A DNA stretch of 64,000 nt. Origin: Marinobacter piscis. Lineage in GTDB: Bacteria > Pseudomonadota > Gammaproteobacteria > Pseudomonadales > Oleiphilaceae. The notes below the pieces were generated by a model, which ran no database searches, was not told the origin of the DNA, and saw only the letters and a program-made list of their open reading frames with translations. Below are positions 55,473 through 64,000 of this stretch, one piece after another. The position numbers were made by a program, and so were the translations under genes. Each line of letters starts with the position of its first letter. Position 1 is the first letter of the stretch. The DNA lies in the NCBI RefSeq assembly GCF_007671655.1, contig NZ_VCGX01000001.1:310001-374000 (forward strand), written 5' to 3'.

Positions 55473-56054
55473 ATGCTGGTAATGATCGATAACTACGACT
55501 CCTTTACCTATAACGTGGTGCAGTACCTTGCCGAACTGGGCGCTGATGTGCAGGTGCATCGCAACGACGAAATCACTGTGGAGCAGATTGAAGCCCTGAG
55601 CCCGGAACGTCTGGTAATCTCTCCCGGCCCCTGTACACCGAATGAAGCCGGAGTCTCCATGGAGGCTATCCGGCATTTTGCCGGCAAGATCCCTGTTCTG
55701 GGTATCTGTCTTGGCCATCAGGCCATTGGCCAGGTGTTCGGTGGCAATATCATCCGTGCCGGGCGCGTTATGCACGGTAAGGTGTCGCCCGTTTACCACC
55801 ACGGCACCGGCGTATTTCATGGCCTCAACAATCCGTTGCAGGGTACCCGTTATCACAGCCTGGCAATTGAGAAAACCAGCTTGCCGGAGTGCCTGGAAAT
55901 GACGGCCTGGACGCGCAACAGCGATGGCAGTGTGGAAGAGATCATGGGCGTGCGGCACAAAACTCTTGCTGTCGAAGGAGTACAGTTTCACCCGGAATCG
56001 ATTATGAGCGAACAGGGCCACGAACTGCTACGTAACTTCCTGCGAACTCAATAA
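55473..56054 (+). CDS. trpG: anthranilate synthase component II (glutamine amidotransferase)
   Basis: 193 residues, class I glutamine amidotransferase: oxyanion region [12 protein letters not shown], nucleophile Cys in [11 protein letters not shown], and His/Glu in [11 protein letters not shown]. It supplies ammonia to TrpE. trpE, trpG and trpD form one run here, whereas in Pseudomonas aeruginosa trpE is separate from trpGDC. Confidence 0.95.
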   Translation: MLVMIDNYDSFTYNVVQYLAELGADVQVHRNDEITVEQIEALSPERLVISPGPCTPNEAGVSMEAIRHFAGKIPVLGICLGHQAIGQVFGGNIIRAGRVMHGKVSPVYHHGTGVFHGLNNPLQGTRYHSLAIEKTSLPECLEMTAWTRNSDGSVEEIMGVRHKTLAVEGVQFHPESIMSEQGHELLRNFLRTQ

Positions 56055-56066
56055 AAGGCGAAACCA

Positions 56067-57095
56067 ATGAACATGAAAGACGCACTGAACCGGGTAGCTG
56101 AAAACCTCGACATGTCCCGGGAAGAAATGAAGCTCGTCATGCGTACCGTAATGAATGGCGAAGCCACCGATGCCCAGATAGGAGCCCTGCTGATGGGCTT
56201 GCGCACCAAAAGCGAAACCGTCGATGAAATTACCGGTGCGGTGGAAGTGATGCGTGAACTGGTTTCGGGCGTTACCGTCAACGCAGAACCTCTGGTCGAC
56301 ATTGTGGGCACAGGTGGTGATGGCGCCAACCTGTTCAACATCTCCTCCGCCTCGGCGTTTGTTGTTGCAGCCGCTGGCGGTTTTGTCGCCAAGCACGGCA
56401 ACCGGGCCGTATCATCCCAAAGCGGTAGCGCCGACCTTATTGAGCAGGCAGGCATCAACCTTGACCTGACACCGGAACAGGTCGCCCGCTGTGTAGAGGA
56501 GATTGGTGTAGGGTTCATGTTTGCACCGGCCCATCACGGCGCAATGAAGCATGCGGTTGGCCCGCGCAAGGAAATGGGTTGCCGTACCCTGTTCAACATT
56601 CTTGGCCCCATGACCAACCCGGCTGGCGTCAACCGTCAGTTGGTCGGTGTATTCAGCAGAGCGCTGTGCCGTCCCATGGCGGAGGTCCTGCAGAAACTGG
56701 GATCGCAACACATCATGGTGGTGGCGTCTAAAGACGGACTGGATGAGATCAGCCTCGCCAGCCCCACCCATGTCGCGGAACTGAAAGACGGCGAAATTTT
56801 CGAATACGACATTACGCCTGAAGATCTGGGAGTCAAAAGCCAGAGTCTCGTTGGCCTGTCGGTAGAGACAGCGGAAGAATCCCTGAACCTGATCAAGGCA
56901 GCCTTTGGCCGCGACCACGACGAAATCGCGGGAAAAGCACGGGATATGATTGCCCTTAACGCCGGCGCCGCCATCTACGTTGCAGGCCTGGCCCCGACCG
57001 CCAGTATAGGTGTAGAAATGGCTCTGGATGCCATGGGATCAGGCCTGGCCGCCGGCAAGATGGCTGAACTGGCAGACTTTTCCCACTGCTTTTGA
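56067..57095 (+). CDS. trpD: anthranilate phosphoribosyltransferase
   Basis: 342 residues, full length. PRPP site [17 protein letters not shown], anthranilate region [16 protein letters not shown], and GPMTNPAG. It joins anthranilate to PRPP. ATG 56067 is followed two codons later by a second ATG; the first is kept. A palindromic element separates it from trpC. Confidence 0.95.
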   Translation: MNMKDALNRVAENLDMSREEMKLVMRTVMNGEATDAQIGALLMGLRTKSETVDEITGAVEVMRELVSGVTVNAEPLVDIVGTGGDGANLFNISSASAFVVAAAGGFVAKHGNRAVSSQSGSADLIEQAGINLDLTPEQVARCVEEIGVGFMFAPAHHGAMKHAVGPRKEMGCRTLFNILGPMTNPAGVNRQLVGVFSRALCRPMAEVLQKLGSQHIMVVASKDGLDEISLASPTHVAELKDGEIFEYDITPEDLGVKSQSLVGLSVETAEESLNLIKAAFGRDHDEIAGKARDMIALNAGAAIYVAGLAPTASIGVEMALDAMGSGLAAGKMAELADFSHCF

Positions 57096-57115
57096 ACCAC
57101 ACTCATAATCCTGGA

Positions 57116-57225
57116 AGCCTGCCGGTTGCCGCGACTCAAAACTGTCTGCAGCCACGGATGGCTGCAGCCAAGCCCTACAGGGATGTATTTACGGGCGCGT
57201 TTTGAGTCGCGGCAACCGGCAGGCT
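57116..57225. repeat. 110-bp palindromic element between trpD and trpC
   Basis: The 27-base arms 57116-57142 and 57199-57225 are exact reverse complements. Inside, CTGCAGCCA (57146-57154) and TGGCTGCAG (57159-57167) form a second perfect stem, followed by the unpaired TACAGGGATGTATTTACGGG. The form, with a long outer stem, an inner stem and an asymmetric spacer, is that of a dispersed REP/MITE-like repeat. No second copy was noticed in this window. Confidence 0.85.
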
Positions 57226-57247
57226 CAAGCACGAAGCTGAGAGCAAA

Positions 57248-58063
57248 ATGACTAAGTACAATGATAAAACGCCCACCATCCTGCGCAACATAGTCGCAAG
57301 AAAGTGGGAAGAGATCGACGCACGCAAACGCCGCCAGAGCCTCGCAGAGCTCAAGGCCCGGGCCGGCGATCAGCCGGAGACCCGCGGCTTTGCCAGCGCC
57401 CTGCACCAGCGCATTGAAGCCAGCACGCCCGCTGTGATTGCCGAGATCAAAAAAGCCTCGCCCAGCAAAGGCATCATCCGCGACCCGTTTGAACCTGCCC
57501 GGATTGCTAAAAGTTATGAAACAGGGGGCGCGGCGTGCCTGTCGGTACTCACAGACCACGACTTTTTCCAGGGGCACGAAGATCATCTGACGACAGCCCG
57601 CAATGCCTGCAGCCTGCCGGTGCTCCGCAAAGACTTTATGGTTGCGCCCTACCAGATATATGAAGCCCGGACCATTGGTGCCGACTGCGTACTGCTGATC
57701 GCAGCCTGCCTCACCAAAGATCAGATGCAGGAACTCGAAGGCATAGCCCACGAAATCGGACTGGATGTTCTGGTCGAAGTGCACAACAGCCAGGAGATGG
57801 ACGACGCGTTGACACTGAGCACCCCGCTGATGGGCATCAACAACCGCGACCTGCACAGCTTTGAGGTATCACTGGACACCACATTCAATCTGCACCAGCG
57901 TATCGGCGCAGAGCGAATGGCCATTACCGAAAGCGGCATCATGACCCGTAAGGATGTAGAAAACATGACCGGTCATGGCATCTACGGATTTTTGGTGGGT
58001 GAATCATTTATGCGCGCACCTGACCCGGGAGAGAAGCTGCAGGAACTCTTCTTTCCCCGGTAG
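57248..58063 (+). CDS. trpC: indole-3-glycerol-phosphate synthase
   Basis: 271 residues, a monofunctional TIM barrel without the TrpF fusion of enterics. Key motifs: [14 protein letters not shown] (catalytic Lys), [19 protein letters not shown] and [11 protein letters not shown]. It closes the indole ring. The palindromic element lies 22 bases upstream of its ATG, so its expression may differ from trpEGD. Confidence 0.95.
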   Translation: MTKYNDKTPTILRNIVARKWEEIDARKRRQSLAELKARAGDQPETRGFASALHQRIEASTPAVIAEIKKASPSKGIIRDPFEPARIAKSYETGGAACLSVLTDHDFFQGHEDHLTTARNACSLPVLRKDFMVAPYQIYEARTIGADCVLLIAACLTKDQMQELEGIAHEIGLDVLVEVHNSQEMDDALTLSTPLMGINNRDLHSFEVSLDTTFNLHQRIGAERMAITESGIMTRKDVENMTGHGIYGFLVGESFMRAPDPGEKLQELFFPR

Positions 58064-58080
58064 AAAGCACATCTGGCGGA

Positions 58081-58677
58081 TCAGACCGGATCTGCCAGAG
58101 CTTCCTGCATCAGTTGCTGTAAATGCGCAGGCAGCCTGGATGACAGCGCCAGGGCCTGCTCATGAGCGCGTGGCGACATTTTTTTCCAGGTGCGACGGAC
58201 AATTCTCAGCCACTTTTCCCGATCATAGTCCGCATTGTCGGCATAGAACTGCGCGAAGTATTTTTCCAGGAACACCAGGCAGGCGACATCTTCAAGCAAC
58301 TGGGTATCCGCGTCTTGTCGCAGCTCGCGCTTGGTCAGAATGATCTCAACCCGTTCGCATTCGTGCTCGGGAAAGCCGCAGCCTGCCATGATTTCGGCAG
58401 CCCTGCGGCCATGCATACGACCACAGGCCTGTCGCCACTGGTAATAAGACTTGCGTCCCTTAGGATAATCACTTCGCGGTATCTTCCAGCGTTCAATATG
58501 CTGCGCCCGACACGCGATCTGCATCCGCTCCGACGGTGCCGCTTCCAGCTCGTACAGCCACCGGGTCATATGCACACTGTAAACATACTCCTTTGGCAGA
58601 GACTTGCCTGCCAGCAGGTCCACGTTGGGGTCAGCGTAATTGGCCTTATCAATTTCCGTCAGCGCACACTCAAGCAT
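58081..58677 (-). CDS. DUF4202 family protein
   Basis: 198 residues, no signal or membrane segment. It shows the family's conserved charged core: YVYSVHMTRWL, ACRAQHIERWKIPR-DYP, YYQWR and VACLVFLEKYF. The conserved His and Asp suggest a metal-binding or HD-like hydrolase, but no function is established. ATG 58677 has AGGGG; it lies 23 bp downstream of a GST gene on the same strand. Confidence 0.82.
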   Translation of the reverse strand: MLECALTEIDKANYADPNVDLLAGKSLPKEYVYSVHMTRWLYELEAAPSERMQIACRAQHIERWKIPRSDYPKGRKSYYQWRQACGRMHGRRAAEIMAGCGFPEHECERVEIILTKRELRQDADTQLLEDVACLVFLEKYFAQFYADNADYDREKWLRIVRRTWKKMSPRAHEQALALSSRLPAHLQQLMQEALADPV

Positions 58678-58700
58678 TATCTGCCCCTGTCCAAAGTGGT

Positions 58701-59318
58701 TCACGCCTGTGCCGACGGGCGGGCCTTGATGCGATCGTACCAGGCCTGAAGATTGGTATGCTCCGGCTGAATCCGGATGTCCACCACACGGGCAAAGGCC
58801 ACCGTGGTGAACGCATTGATATCAGCAGCGGTAAGCCGGTCACAACAAATATAATCGCGTTCAGCGAGGTGGGCATCAAGAAACGCCATGAACTTAGCCA
58901 CACCCTTACCACAGTCTTCACCCCACTCCTTGATAGGATTCATCCTGTCCTTGAAATAGCCGGTGGTATGCTGGAAACACATGCCTGTTGGCATAAAAAA
59001 ATAAAACTCGACCCAGCGAACCCACTGCTCTATCAGCGCCTTTTCCACAGGCGTATCGCCCAGAAGCGTCGGCGCCTCCGGATAGTTTTCCTCAAAGTAC
59101 CGGCAAATAGCCATGGTCTCGGCGATACAGGTGCCGTCATCCAGCTCCATCACCGGCACTTTTTTCATCGGGTTCCGAGCCACATACTCAGGCGTCAGGT
59201 TTTCACCCTTTTGCAGGTCTATCTCGATGAATTCCGCTTTTTCAAGCAACCCTTTCTCAGCCATAAACATGCGCACACGGCGCGGGTTCGGTGCAGTTTT
59301 TGTTTCAAAAATTTTCAT
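58701..59318 (-). CDS. glutathione S-transferase family protein
   Basis: 205 residues. Thioredoxin-like N-terminal domain with APNPRRVRMFMAEKG and the conserved cis-Pro in MKKVPVMELDDGTCIAETMAI, then an all-helical C-terminal domain. ATG 59318 has GGAG nine bases upstream and overlaps the META-domain gene end by 14 bp, which implies cotranscription. Substrate unknown. Confidence 0.88.
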   Translation of the reverse strand: MKIFETKTAPNPRRVRMFMAEKGLLEKAEFIEIDLQKGENLTPEYVARNPMKKVPVMELDDGTCIAETMAICRYFEENYPEAPTLLGDTPVEKALIEQWVRWVEFYFFMPTGMCFQHTTGYFKDRMNPIKEWGEDCGKGVAKFMAFLDAHLAERDYICCDRLTAADINAFTTVAFARVVDIRIQPEHTNLQAWYDRIKARPSAQA

Positions 59319-60312
59319 TGTTATCGACTCCATTACTGCGTTTGCTGTGTGTTGAGGGAAATGCGGTGATTTCCTCACCTGCAGAGGTTGTCAGCACCAA
59401 CTCGCCGTTGCGGCCAATCGTTGCCTGATTTACGTGCGACAAAAGCTCCAGAAAGCGACGCTCCTGATTCATCAGGGCGGGGGCACAAGCCATCATGGTA
59501 GAAAACAGGCGGTCAAAGTTCACGCCTTCAGGGGTTAACTGATACGCGCCACCGTAACGGTTACAGGAAGCACGACCTGCCAGGCGGTTCTCTTCCAAAA
59601 ACTCGACGGTTATACGGGAACGATCAATAATACCGGCCCCTGCCAGATCCTCAACAACCCATTCAGCACCACGAAAAAGCCGCTCCCGGCTACCACCACA
59701 GCCCTGAAAAACCTCACCATTAAACTCAAGGTGGACCTGGGCGGGATACTGGACTGCATCCAGGCCAACCTCACACAATTGGGGTGCGGTTGTCAGGCTC
59801 AGATGCTGCTGGCCTATTTCGGCTTCATAGGTGCGACCATGGCGACTGGAGGCCGTTTCTGTCAGCCGGACCCCGTGCAATGGCTCCTGTTTGTAAGGGG
59901 GCTCCAGGTCCAGCTCTCTGCCATCAATCCGGGCAGACCAGCTGGGGTCTGCTCCGGAAGCCGAGAAGTGGGTTTCCACAGCGCCGGGTTCAAGGCACTC
60001 CGGCAGGGTTTCCCCCTGCAAGCTGAGAGTGCCACGTTCACCTTGCGCCCGGAACCAGGTGTCCGCATCCCCGGGTGCGACATACAGGTTGCCAGAGTCC
60101 GCGGGGGCAGGCTTTAACAGGACGCGACGATCAAGGTATTCAAGGCCCACAAGATCACTGTCCTCTGCCTCAGCGAGCTGAATATCCAGCTGGCCACAGC
60201 TGTAACGTCCTGACTCTGACAACCCCTGAGTCTGGGGTCCCGTGGCGCAGCCTGTCAGCCCCAGGCCTCCTGCGGCCACCAGGGCCAACGGCATAACTCG
60301 TCGCAAAAGCAT
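59305..60312 (-). CDS. MliC-like/META-domain lipoprotein
   Basis: 335 residues with a lipobox GLGLTGC. Near the N-terminus an MliC-type lysozyme-inhibitor-like segment follows (GRYSCGQLDIQL.., residues about 35-105). The middle is unassigned, and a C-terminal META/HslJ domain (about 225-320) has FLEENRLAGRASCNRYGGAYQL and MMACAPALMNQERRFLELL. It likely faces the periplasm and may protect the envelope. A second, shorter META lipoprotein lies 2 kb away at 62209. Confidence 0.8.
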   Translation of the reverse strand: MLLRRVMPLALVAAGGLGLTGCATGPQTQGLSESGRYSCGQLDIQLAEAEDSDLVGLEYLDRRVLLKPAPADSGNLYVAPGDADTWFRAQGERGTLSLQGETLPECLEPGAVETHFSASGADPSWSARIDGRELDLEPPYKQEPLHGVRLTETASSRHGRTYEAEIGQQHLSLTTAPQLCEVGLDAVQYPAQVHLEFNGEVFQGCGGSRERLFRGAEWVVEDLAGAGIIDRSRITVEFLEENRLAGRASCNRYGGAYQLTPEGVNFDRLFSTMMACAPALMNQERRFLELLSHVNQATIGRNGELVLTTSAGEEITAFPSTHSKRSNGVDNNENF

Positions 60313-60515
60313 CCATATATCCTTATCTGTTTCAGGTTCCGATACGCCATTTTAGAGTTTCCCAGCATAATTACCACGAATGAAGGCGCGGGATTCTGGC
60401 CCGGTTGGCCAAATCAGTTCGTGACGTGCGTCTCGTACGATTTGTATTGCAGCTCCTAGACTGGACCTGAACAAACCATACTGGCAGTTATCCCATACCT
60501 ATGGAAAGGCCCGCT

Positions 60516-62177
60516 ATGACTAACTACACCACCAAAGGAATGCTCGCATTCCTTCTTGCTTTATTCTTTGTCACCACAGGTCCGGCAACTGCCGGGCAGT
60601 CTGCTCTTTTCCCTACCATGTCGCTGGTCGCTGGTGTGCTGAATCAGCCACTGTTTCCGGTCTCGGACGCCTACACCACCAACGATGATGTTGTGGTGTA
60701 CAGCGAGGATGGCGTCAATATTGAAGCCAACGTATTCATACCCTCCACTGGGCAATCCTCCTATCCGGCCATTATTTTCATCAGCAGCTGGGGATTGAAT
60801 GAATACGAATACCTGTCTGCCGCCGGCCGGTTGGCCGAGCAAGGCTACATTGTACTCAGTTACACCACTCGCGGCTGGGGCGAGTCCGGCGGTCTGATCG
60901 ACACGGCCGGGCCCAAAGATGTAGCCGACCTCAGCGCGGTGATTGACTGGCTTATCGCCAACACGCCGGCAGACCCTCAGCGTATCGGCACCGCGGGCAT
61001 TTCTTACGGTGCTGGCATCAGCCTGCTGGGTGCCGCCCAGGATACGAGAATCAAAGCGGTTGCCGCCATGAGCGGCTGGGGCAGCCTGGTCGAATCATTA
61101 TATGCGCAGCAAACCCCACGGCTGGTCTGGGGAGAACTGCTCACATTAACCGGCGACTTGCTGGGACGCCCTGACCCAGAAATTCACGAGCTCTGGGACA
61201 ATGTAAAAAACCACCGTAATGTTGAAGAAACCATTACCTGGGCTTCTATCCGCTCACCTCTGAATTACGTTGATCAGCTCAACGCCAACGGCACCGCTGT
61301 GTATCAGGCCCAGAACTTCGGTGATGATCTGTTCCAGCCAAACAGCCCGCTGGAGCTGCACCGCAAGTTAACCGGTCCGAAGCACATAGACCTCCAGGCA
61401 GGCACCCACGCTTTTGTGGAAATCATTGGTATGCTGGGCGATGGTGACACGCATATCTGGAACAATGTAAGCCGCTGGTTTGACAGTCATCTGAAAGGGG
61501 AAGACACCCCCATTGATCAACAGCAACCGGTACAGATGAAGGTGAAACTGACCGACCGTTACGAAGGCTTTTCGGACTTTCCGGTACCGTCCGCGCAGCC
61601 CGAAAGCTGGTATCTGCACCCGCGCACAGCTTTCCGGGAAGGTGCTCTGCGGGACACGCCGTTTCAGAGCTGGTTCAGCCGGAGCATCGGAATCAGTTCC
61701 TGGGCCGGCACCCTGGCTGATACAGGGATTCCGCTTGCTTCACAGCTGTTTGAGCAGGCTAAAGCGCCGATTACCGCGCCCATCAGACTTCTTGGACGCG
61801 ACCGCAGTATCTGGTTCCGGACAGCGCGTCTGAGTTCGGACCTGAAAATCCGGGGCATTCCAACCACAACCGTACAGGTCACCCCGAAAAGTGACAGCCT
61901 GCAACTGGTGGCTTATCTGTACGATATGGATTGGACCGGCACCGGCAAGCTGATCAGCCATGGACCGATCACTCTGCCGTCGACATCACCCGGGGAGACA
62001 GTCGCATTGGATATTGATCTGGTGGCCACGGCCTATGATGTGCCCGCGGGCAACCGTTTGGCGCTGGTCCTGGATACCCGGGACGTTCTCTACAAACACC
62101 CTGATGCGCGCGCCACCAAGGTGGATTTTGAGTTCAGCAGCCATCAGGCGTCCAGGCTGACAATCCCTGCACTTTGA
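60516..62177 (+). CDS. CocE/X-Pro dipeptidyl-peptidase-like S15 hydrolase, exported
   Basis: 553 residues with a signal peptide (LAFLLALFFVTTGPATA). Alpha/beta-hydrolase core with the nucleophile in GTAGISYGAGISLLG and a likely catalytic His in LQAGTHAFVEIIG. A jellyroll-like C-terminal domain (from about 400) is typical of the X-Pro/CocE group. It may act on peptides or esters in the periplasm. ATG 60516 has AAGG six bases upstream. Flanked on both sides by META lipoproteins. Confidence 0.82.
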   Translation: MTNYTTKGMLAFLLALFFVTTGPATAGQSALFPTMSLVAGVLNQPLFPVSDAYTTNDDVVVYSEDGVNIEANVFIPSTGQSSYPAIIFISSWGLNEYEYLSAAGRLAEQGYIVLSYTTRGWGESGGLIDTAGPKDVADLSAVIDWLIANTPADPQRIGTAGISYGAGISLLGAAQDTRIKAVAAMSGWGSLVESLYAQQTPRLVWGELLTLTGDLLGRPDPEIHELWDNVKNHRNVEETITWASIRSPLNYVDQLNANGTAVYQAQNFGDDLFQPNSPLELHRKLTGPKHIDLQAGTHAFVEIIGMLGDGDTHIWNNVSRWFDSHLKGEDTPIDQQQPVQMKVKLTDRYEGFSDFPVPSAQPESWYLHPRTAFREGALRDTPFQSWFSRSIGISSWAGTLADTGIPLASQLFEQAKAPITAPIRLLGRDRSIWFRTARLSSDLKIRGIPTTTVQVTPKSDSLQLVAYLYDMDWTGTGKLISHGPITLPSTSPGETVALDIDLVATAYDVPAGNRLALVLDTRDVLYKHPDARATKVDFEFSSHQASRLTIPAL

Positions 62178-62208
62178 AAGCGATATGACCGCCTGCCGAT
62201 ACGCCGGT

Positions 62209-62652
62209 TTACTCCGGCGAGCCGGCAGTGGCAGTTGCTTTGATCATCTGCCCGGACGCCGTTTCAAGAATCAGCTTGCCATCGGCTTCCAGTTCGTAAA
62301 CCTCGGCTTCGCCAAGTAACTTCAGGAACCTGTCTTCCTGATCCATCAGCTCCGCTGCACACGCCATGCGGGTAGCAGCCATATGAGAAAACTCAAGATG
62401 GTTGTCTTCGGTACTCCACCCACCCTGATACCGGTTACAGGAAGCGCCGCCATACACCCGCCCCTGATCTGTGAATCCGATTGTAACGTCGCTGCCCGGA
62501 ATAACAGTCTCGCCGCCTATCGACTCGACCTGCCACTCACTTCCCGCCAGGTTCATCTGTGGCTCTTCAGCTTCTTTACTCTGGTTCAATGAGCAACCCC
62601 ACAAGGAGCCAGTCACCATAAGCATGGCCAGAATATTTTTTGCATTACTCAT
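62209..62652 (-). CDS. META-domain lipoprotein
   Basis: 147 residues: signal with lipobox MVTGSLWGC, then a single META/HslJ domain (VYGGASCNRYQGGW and ATRMACAAELMDQEDRFLKLL). It is much like the C-terminal domain of the longer lipoprotein at 59305, suggesting duplication. HslJ-type proteins are linked to heat or envelope stress and novobiocin tolerance; the role here is unknown. Confidence 0.85.
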   Translation of the reverse strand: MSNAKNILAMLMVTGSLWGCSLNQSKEAEEPQMNLAGSEWQVESIGGETVIPGSDVTIGFTDQGRVYGGASCNRYQGGWSTEDNHLEFSHMAATRMACAAELMDQEDRFLKLLGEAEVYELEADGKLILETASGQMIKATATAGSPE

Positions 62653-62761
62653 ACAACCTCCTGATACATAGACAAGAACACACGCATTCTACTCTTGGTC
62701 AAATAGGAATGTGTTGCTATAAAGGTTAACCTTCCGTCATTCAGACACCGGAATCACCCTC

Positions 62762-63499
62762 ATGGCTATAAAACTTTACCAGTTCTGCATTTCCCATTAC
62801 TCCGAGAAGGTTCGTTGGGCCCTGGATTACAAGGACATCAATTACCAACCCATCAACCTGCTACCCGGACAACATACAAAAACCATTGTCAAGCTGACCC
62901 GGGCAGAATCCTCTGTCCCTGTCCTGGAACACGATGGCCAGGTCATTCAGGGCTCGTCACAGATTCTGGACTACCTGGACCACCACTTTCCGGAACCATC
63001 GCTGATGCCGGCTGACCCGGCACTGAAGGAACAAGTGCTGCACTGGGAAGCCAGGCTGGATGAGTTGGCTGGCCCCGCTATTCGTACCTGGGTGTACCAC
63101 TACTTCCTTCAGCGTCCCAAAGTGGTGGTGCCAATGCTGGCGGCCGGCACCCCTTTCTATAATCGCATTATACTCAAGCTGGCCTTCAGCCGGGTGGATG
63201 AGATTATGCGCAAATGGATGAAGATCAATCAAAAAACAGCAGACTCGGCACAACAAACTCTGGAAAGCCTGCTTCACGAACTGGCAGAAATCTATCGCAA
63301 GCAGCCATATCTGGTCGGTGACCGGCTCACCAGGGCTGACCTGACGGCAGGCGCTCTGCTGGCCCCGCTGTTTCAGCCGGCTAAGTACCCGGTGCCCTGG
63401 CCAAAGCCCGCACGCATACCAAAGGAAGTGCAGGTCCAGCTCAAACAGTGGCAGCCACAACTGGAGTTACTGGAAAAGCTATACAGCGACCACCGCTAG
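62762..63499 (+). CDS. glutathione S-transferase family protein
   Basis: 245 residues; N-terminal thioredoxin-like domain IKLYQFCISHYSEKVRWALD with Ser and Tyr near the glutathione-binding position, cis-Pro in ESSVPVLEHDGQVI, then a helical C-terminal domain containing YHYFLQRPKVV. Not closely similar to the GST at 58701. Substrate unknown. Confidence 0.88.
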   Translation: MAIKLYQFCISHYSEKVRWALDYKDINYQPINLLPGQHTKTIVKLTRAESSVPVLEHDGQVIQGSSQILDYLDHHFPEPSLMPADPALKEQVLHWEARLDELAGPAIRTWVYHYFLQRPKVVVPMLAAGTPFYNRIILKLAFSRVDEIMRKWMKINQKTADSAQQTLESLLHELAEIYRKQPYLVGDRLTRADLTAGALLAPLFQPAKYPVPWPKPARIPKEVQVQLKQWQPQLELLEKLYSDHR

Positions 63500-63538
63500 C
63501 AGGAGTTTGATCAGACATGCACTCAGGGAGTGAAACTG

Positions 63539-63901
63539 ATGCTTGATAAAAATCTCGGTTTAGTCCCCAGACTGAGACTGAAAACCGGCGACATAATCGC
63601 CCTTGGCCCTGGCAAAGCACAACTGCTTGAGCTGATCCAGCAACACCGCTCAATCTCTGCTGCAGCCCGGGCCATGAAAATGAGCTACCGGCGCGCATGG
63701 CTTCTGGTAAACACGATGAACTCCTGCTTCCGCCAGCCTCTGGTTCTGACTGCAACCGGGGGTAGTCAAGGCGGGGGCGCGGAACTTTCCGCTGAGGGCC
63801 TGAAAGTACTTACGCTTTACCGGGAGTATGAGAAAGCAGTCTCTGAACGCCCCGAACTCAAAGAGCTCACAGCTCTGCTGAACACGACGCCGGAAACGTA
63901 G
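63539..63901 (+). CDS. ModE-type winged-helix regulator (DNA-binding domain only)
   Basis: 120 residues holding only the N-terminal LysR-like/ModE winged helix: LLELIQQHRSISAAARAMKMSYRRAWLLVNTMN, followed by GGGAELSAEGLKVLTLYREYE. The C-terminal molybdate-binding (TOBE/MOP) domains of full ModE are absent. ATG 63539 has GGGAG; the GTG three codons earlier is the alternative. A ModE-box-like palindrome and the start of another gene follow within 100 bp. Confidence 0.85.
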   Translation: MLDKNLGLVPRLRLKTGDIIALGPGKAQLLELIQQHRSISAAARAMKMSYRRAWLLVNTMNSCFRQPLVLTATGGSQGGGAELSAEGLKVLTLYREYEKAVSERPELKELTALLNTTPET

Positions 63902-63960
63902 CTCCGGAACAAAGCCAATACATCCTTGTATCCGGACACGAGCCATTATAGTATTCAGCC

Positions 63961-63984
63961 CGTTATATACAGACGAATATAAAG
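63961..63984. promoter_or_regulatory. ModE-box-like operator
   Basis: CGTTATAT (63961-63968) and ATATAAAG (63977-63984) form an imperfect inverted repeat very like the E. coli modA operator CGTTATAT-N-ATAACG. It lies just upstream of the next gene start, as expected for molybdate-responsive control of a modABC operon. Confidence 0.7.
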
Positions 63985-63996
63985 GAACTGGCACCT

Positions 63997-64000
63997 ATGC
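63997..64000 (+). CDS. start of a gene continuing beyond the window (probably modA)
   Basis: ATG at 63997-63999, 12 bases after AAAGGA, is the first codon of a frame cut off by the window edge. The preceding ModE-type regulator and ModE-box palindrome suggest the periplasmic molybdate-binding protein gene; only the start is visible. Confidence 0.45.

Noticed and set aside
58070-58097. An inverted repeat TCTGGC..GCCAGA after trpC as a terminator
   Set aside because: The stem needs a wobble pair and lacks a T-run; it overlaps the convergent gene's end.

Overview
The window looks like chromosomal DNA of a marine gammaproteobacterium, most likely Marinobacter or a close relative. The evidence is the gene order lptD-surA-pdxA-ksgA-apaH, the divergent amgK-murU pair, and rpe-gph running straight into trpE-trpG-trpD-trpC, together with about 55-58% G+C by eye and many transport genes. 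I saw no rRNA, tRNA, insertion sequence, phage or CRISPR array.

Layout. 1-10.9 kb: a truncated alpha/beta hydrolase, a Kef-type antiporter, an EgtB-like iron enzyme, an RND efflux pair with a divergent TetR regulator and its palindromic operator, and an SLC13/RCK permease. 11.0-16.4 kb: the least ordinary part, an exported low-complexity protein locus resembling a remodelled Fap functional-amyloid system. It has a sigma-54-activator-like regulator with degenerate ATPase motifs, a FapF-like outer-membrane barrel, an exported C39-like cysteine peptidase, two small exported proteins with double-glycine-like motifs, and a protein with seventeen 12-residue repeats. Both operons have a good -24/-12 (sigma-54) promoter match. 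16.6-31.7 kb: isocitrate lyase, a CASTOR/POLLUX-type channel and SulP permease pair, a ChaN lipoprotein with a SIMPL protein, a GH84-like enzyme divergent from an acyltransferase, TRAP permease subunits without a binding protein, Dps, a flavin disulfide oxidoreductase and a LysE exporter. 31.6-41.5 kb: DAHP synthase with a terminator in its leader, a lone secretin-N-like protein, a membrane J-domain protein, a second RND pump, DUF3301, an aminotransferase and an inositol-phosphatase-like enzyme.

41.5-58 kb: thiS-thiG, DUF423, the apaH-ksgA-pdxA-surA-lptD outer-membrane and translation block, amgK-murU peptidoglycan recycling, a cytosolic DjlA-like protein, rpe-gph, then a trp leader peptide with clustered Trp codons and trpEGDC. 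A 110-bp palindromic element sits between trpD and trpC. 58-64 kb: DUF4202, two glutathione S-transferases, two META-domain lipoproteins flanking a CocE-type hydrolase, and a ModE-type regulator. The window ends on a ModE-box-like palindrome and the first codon of another gene, presumably modA.

How parts work together: surA and lptD both serve outer-membrane assembly. amgK and murU return MurNAc to UDP-MurNAc. rpe and gph sit upstream of trp genes whose leader senses Trp. The 11-16 kb locus would coordinately produce, process and export a repeat-rich surface protein under its own regulator.
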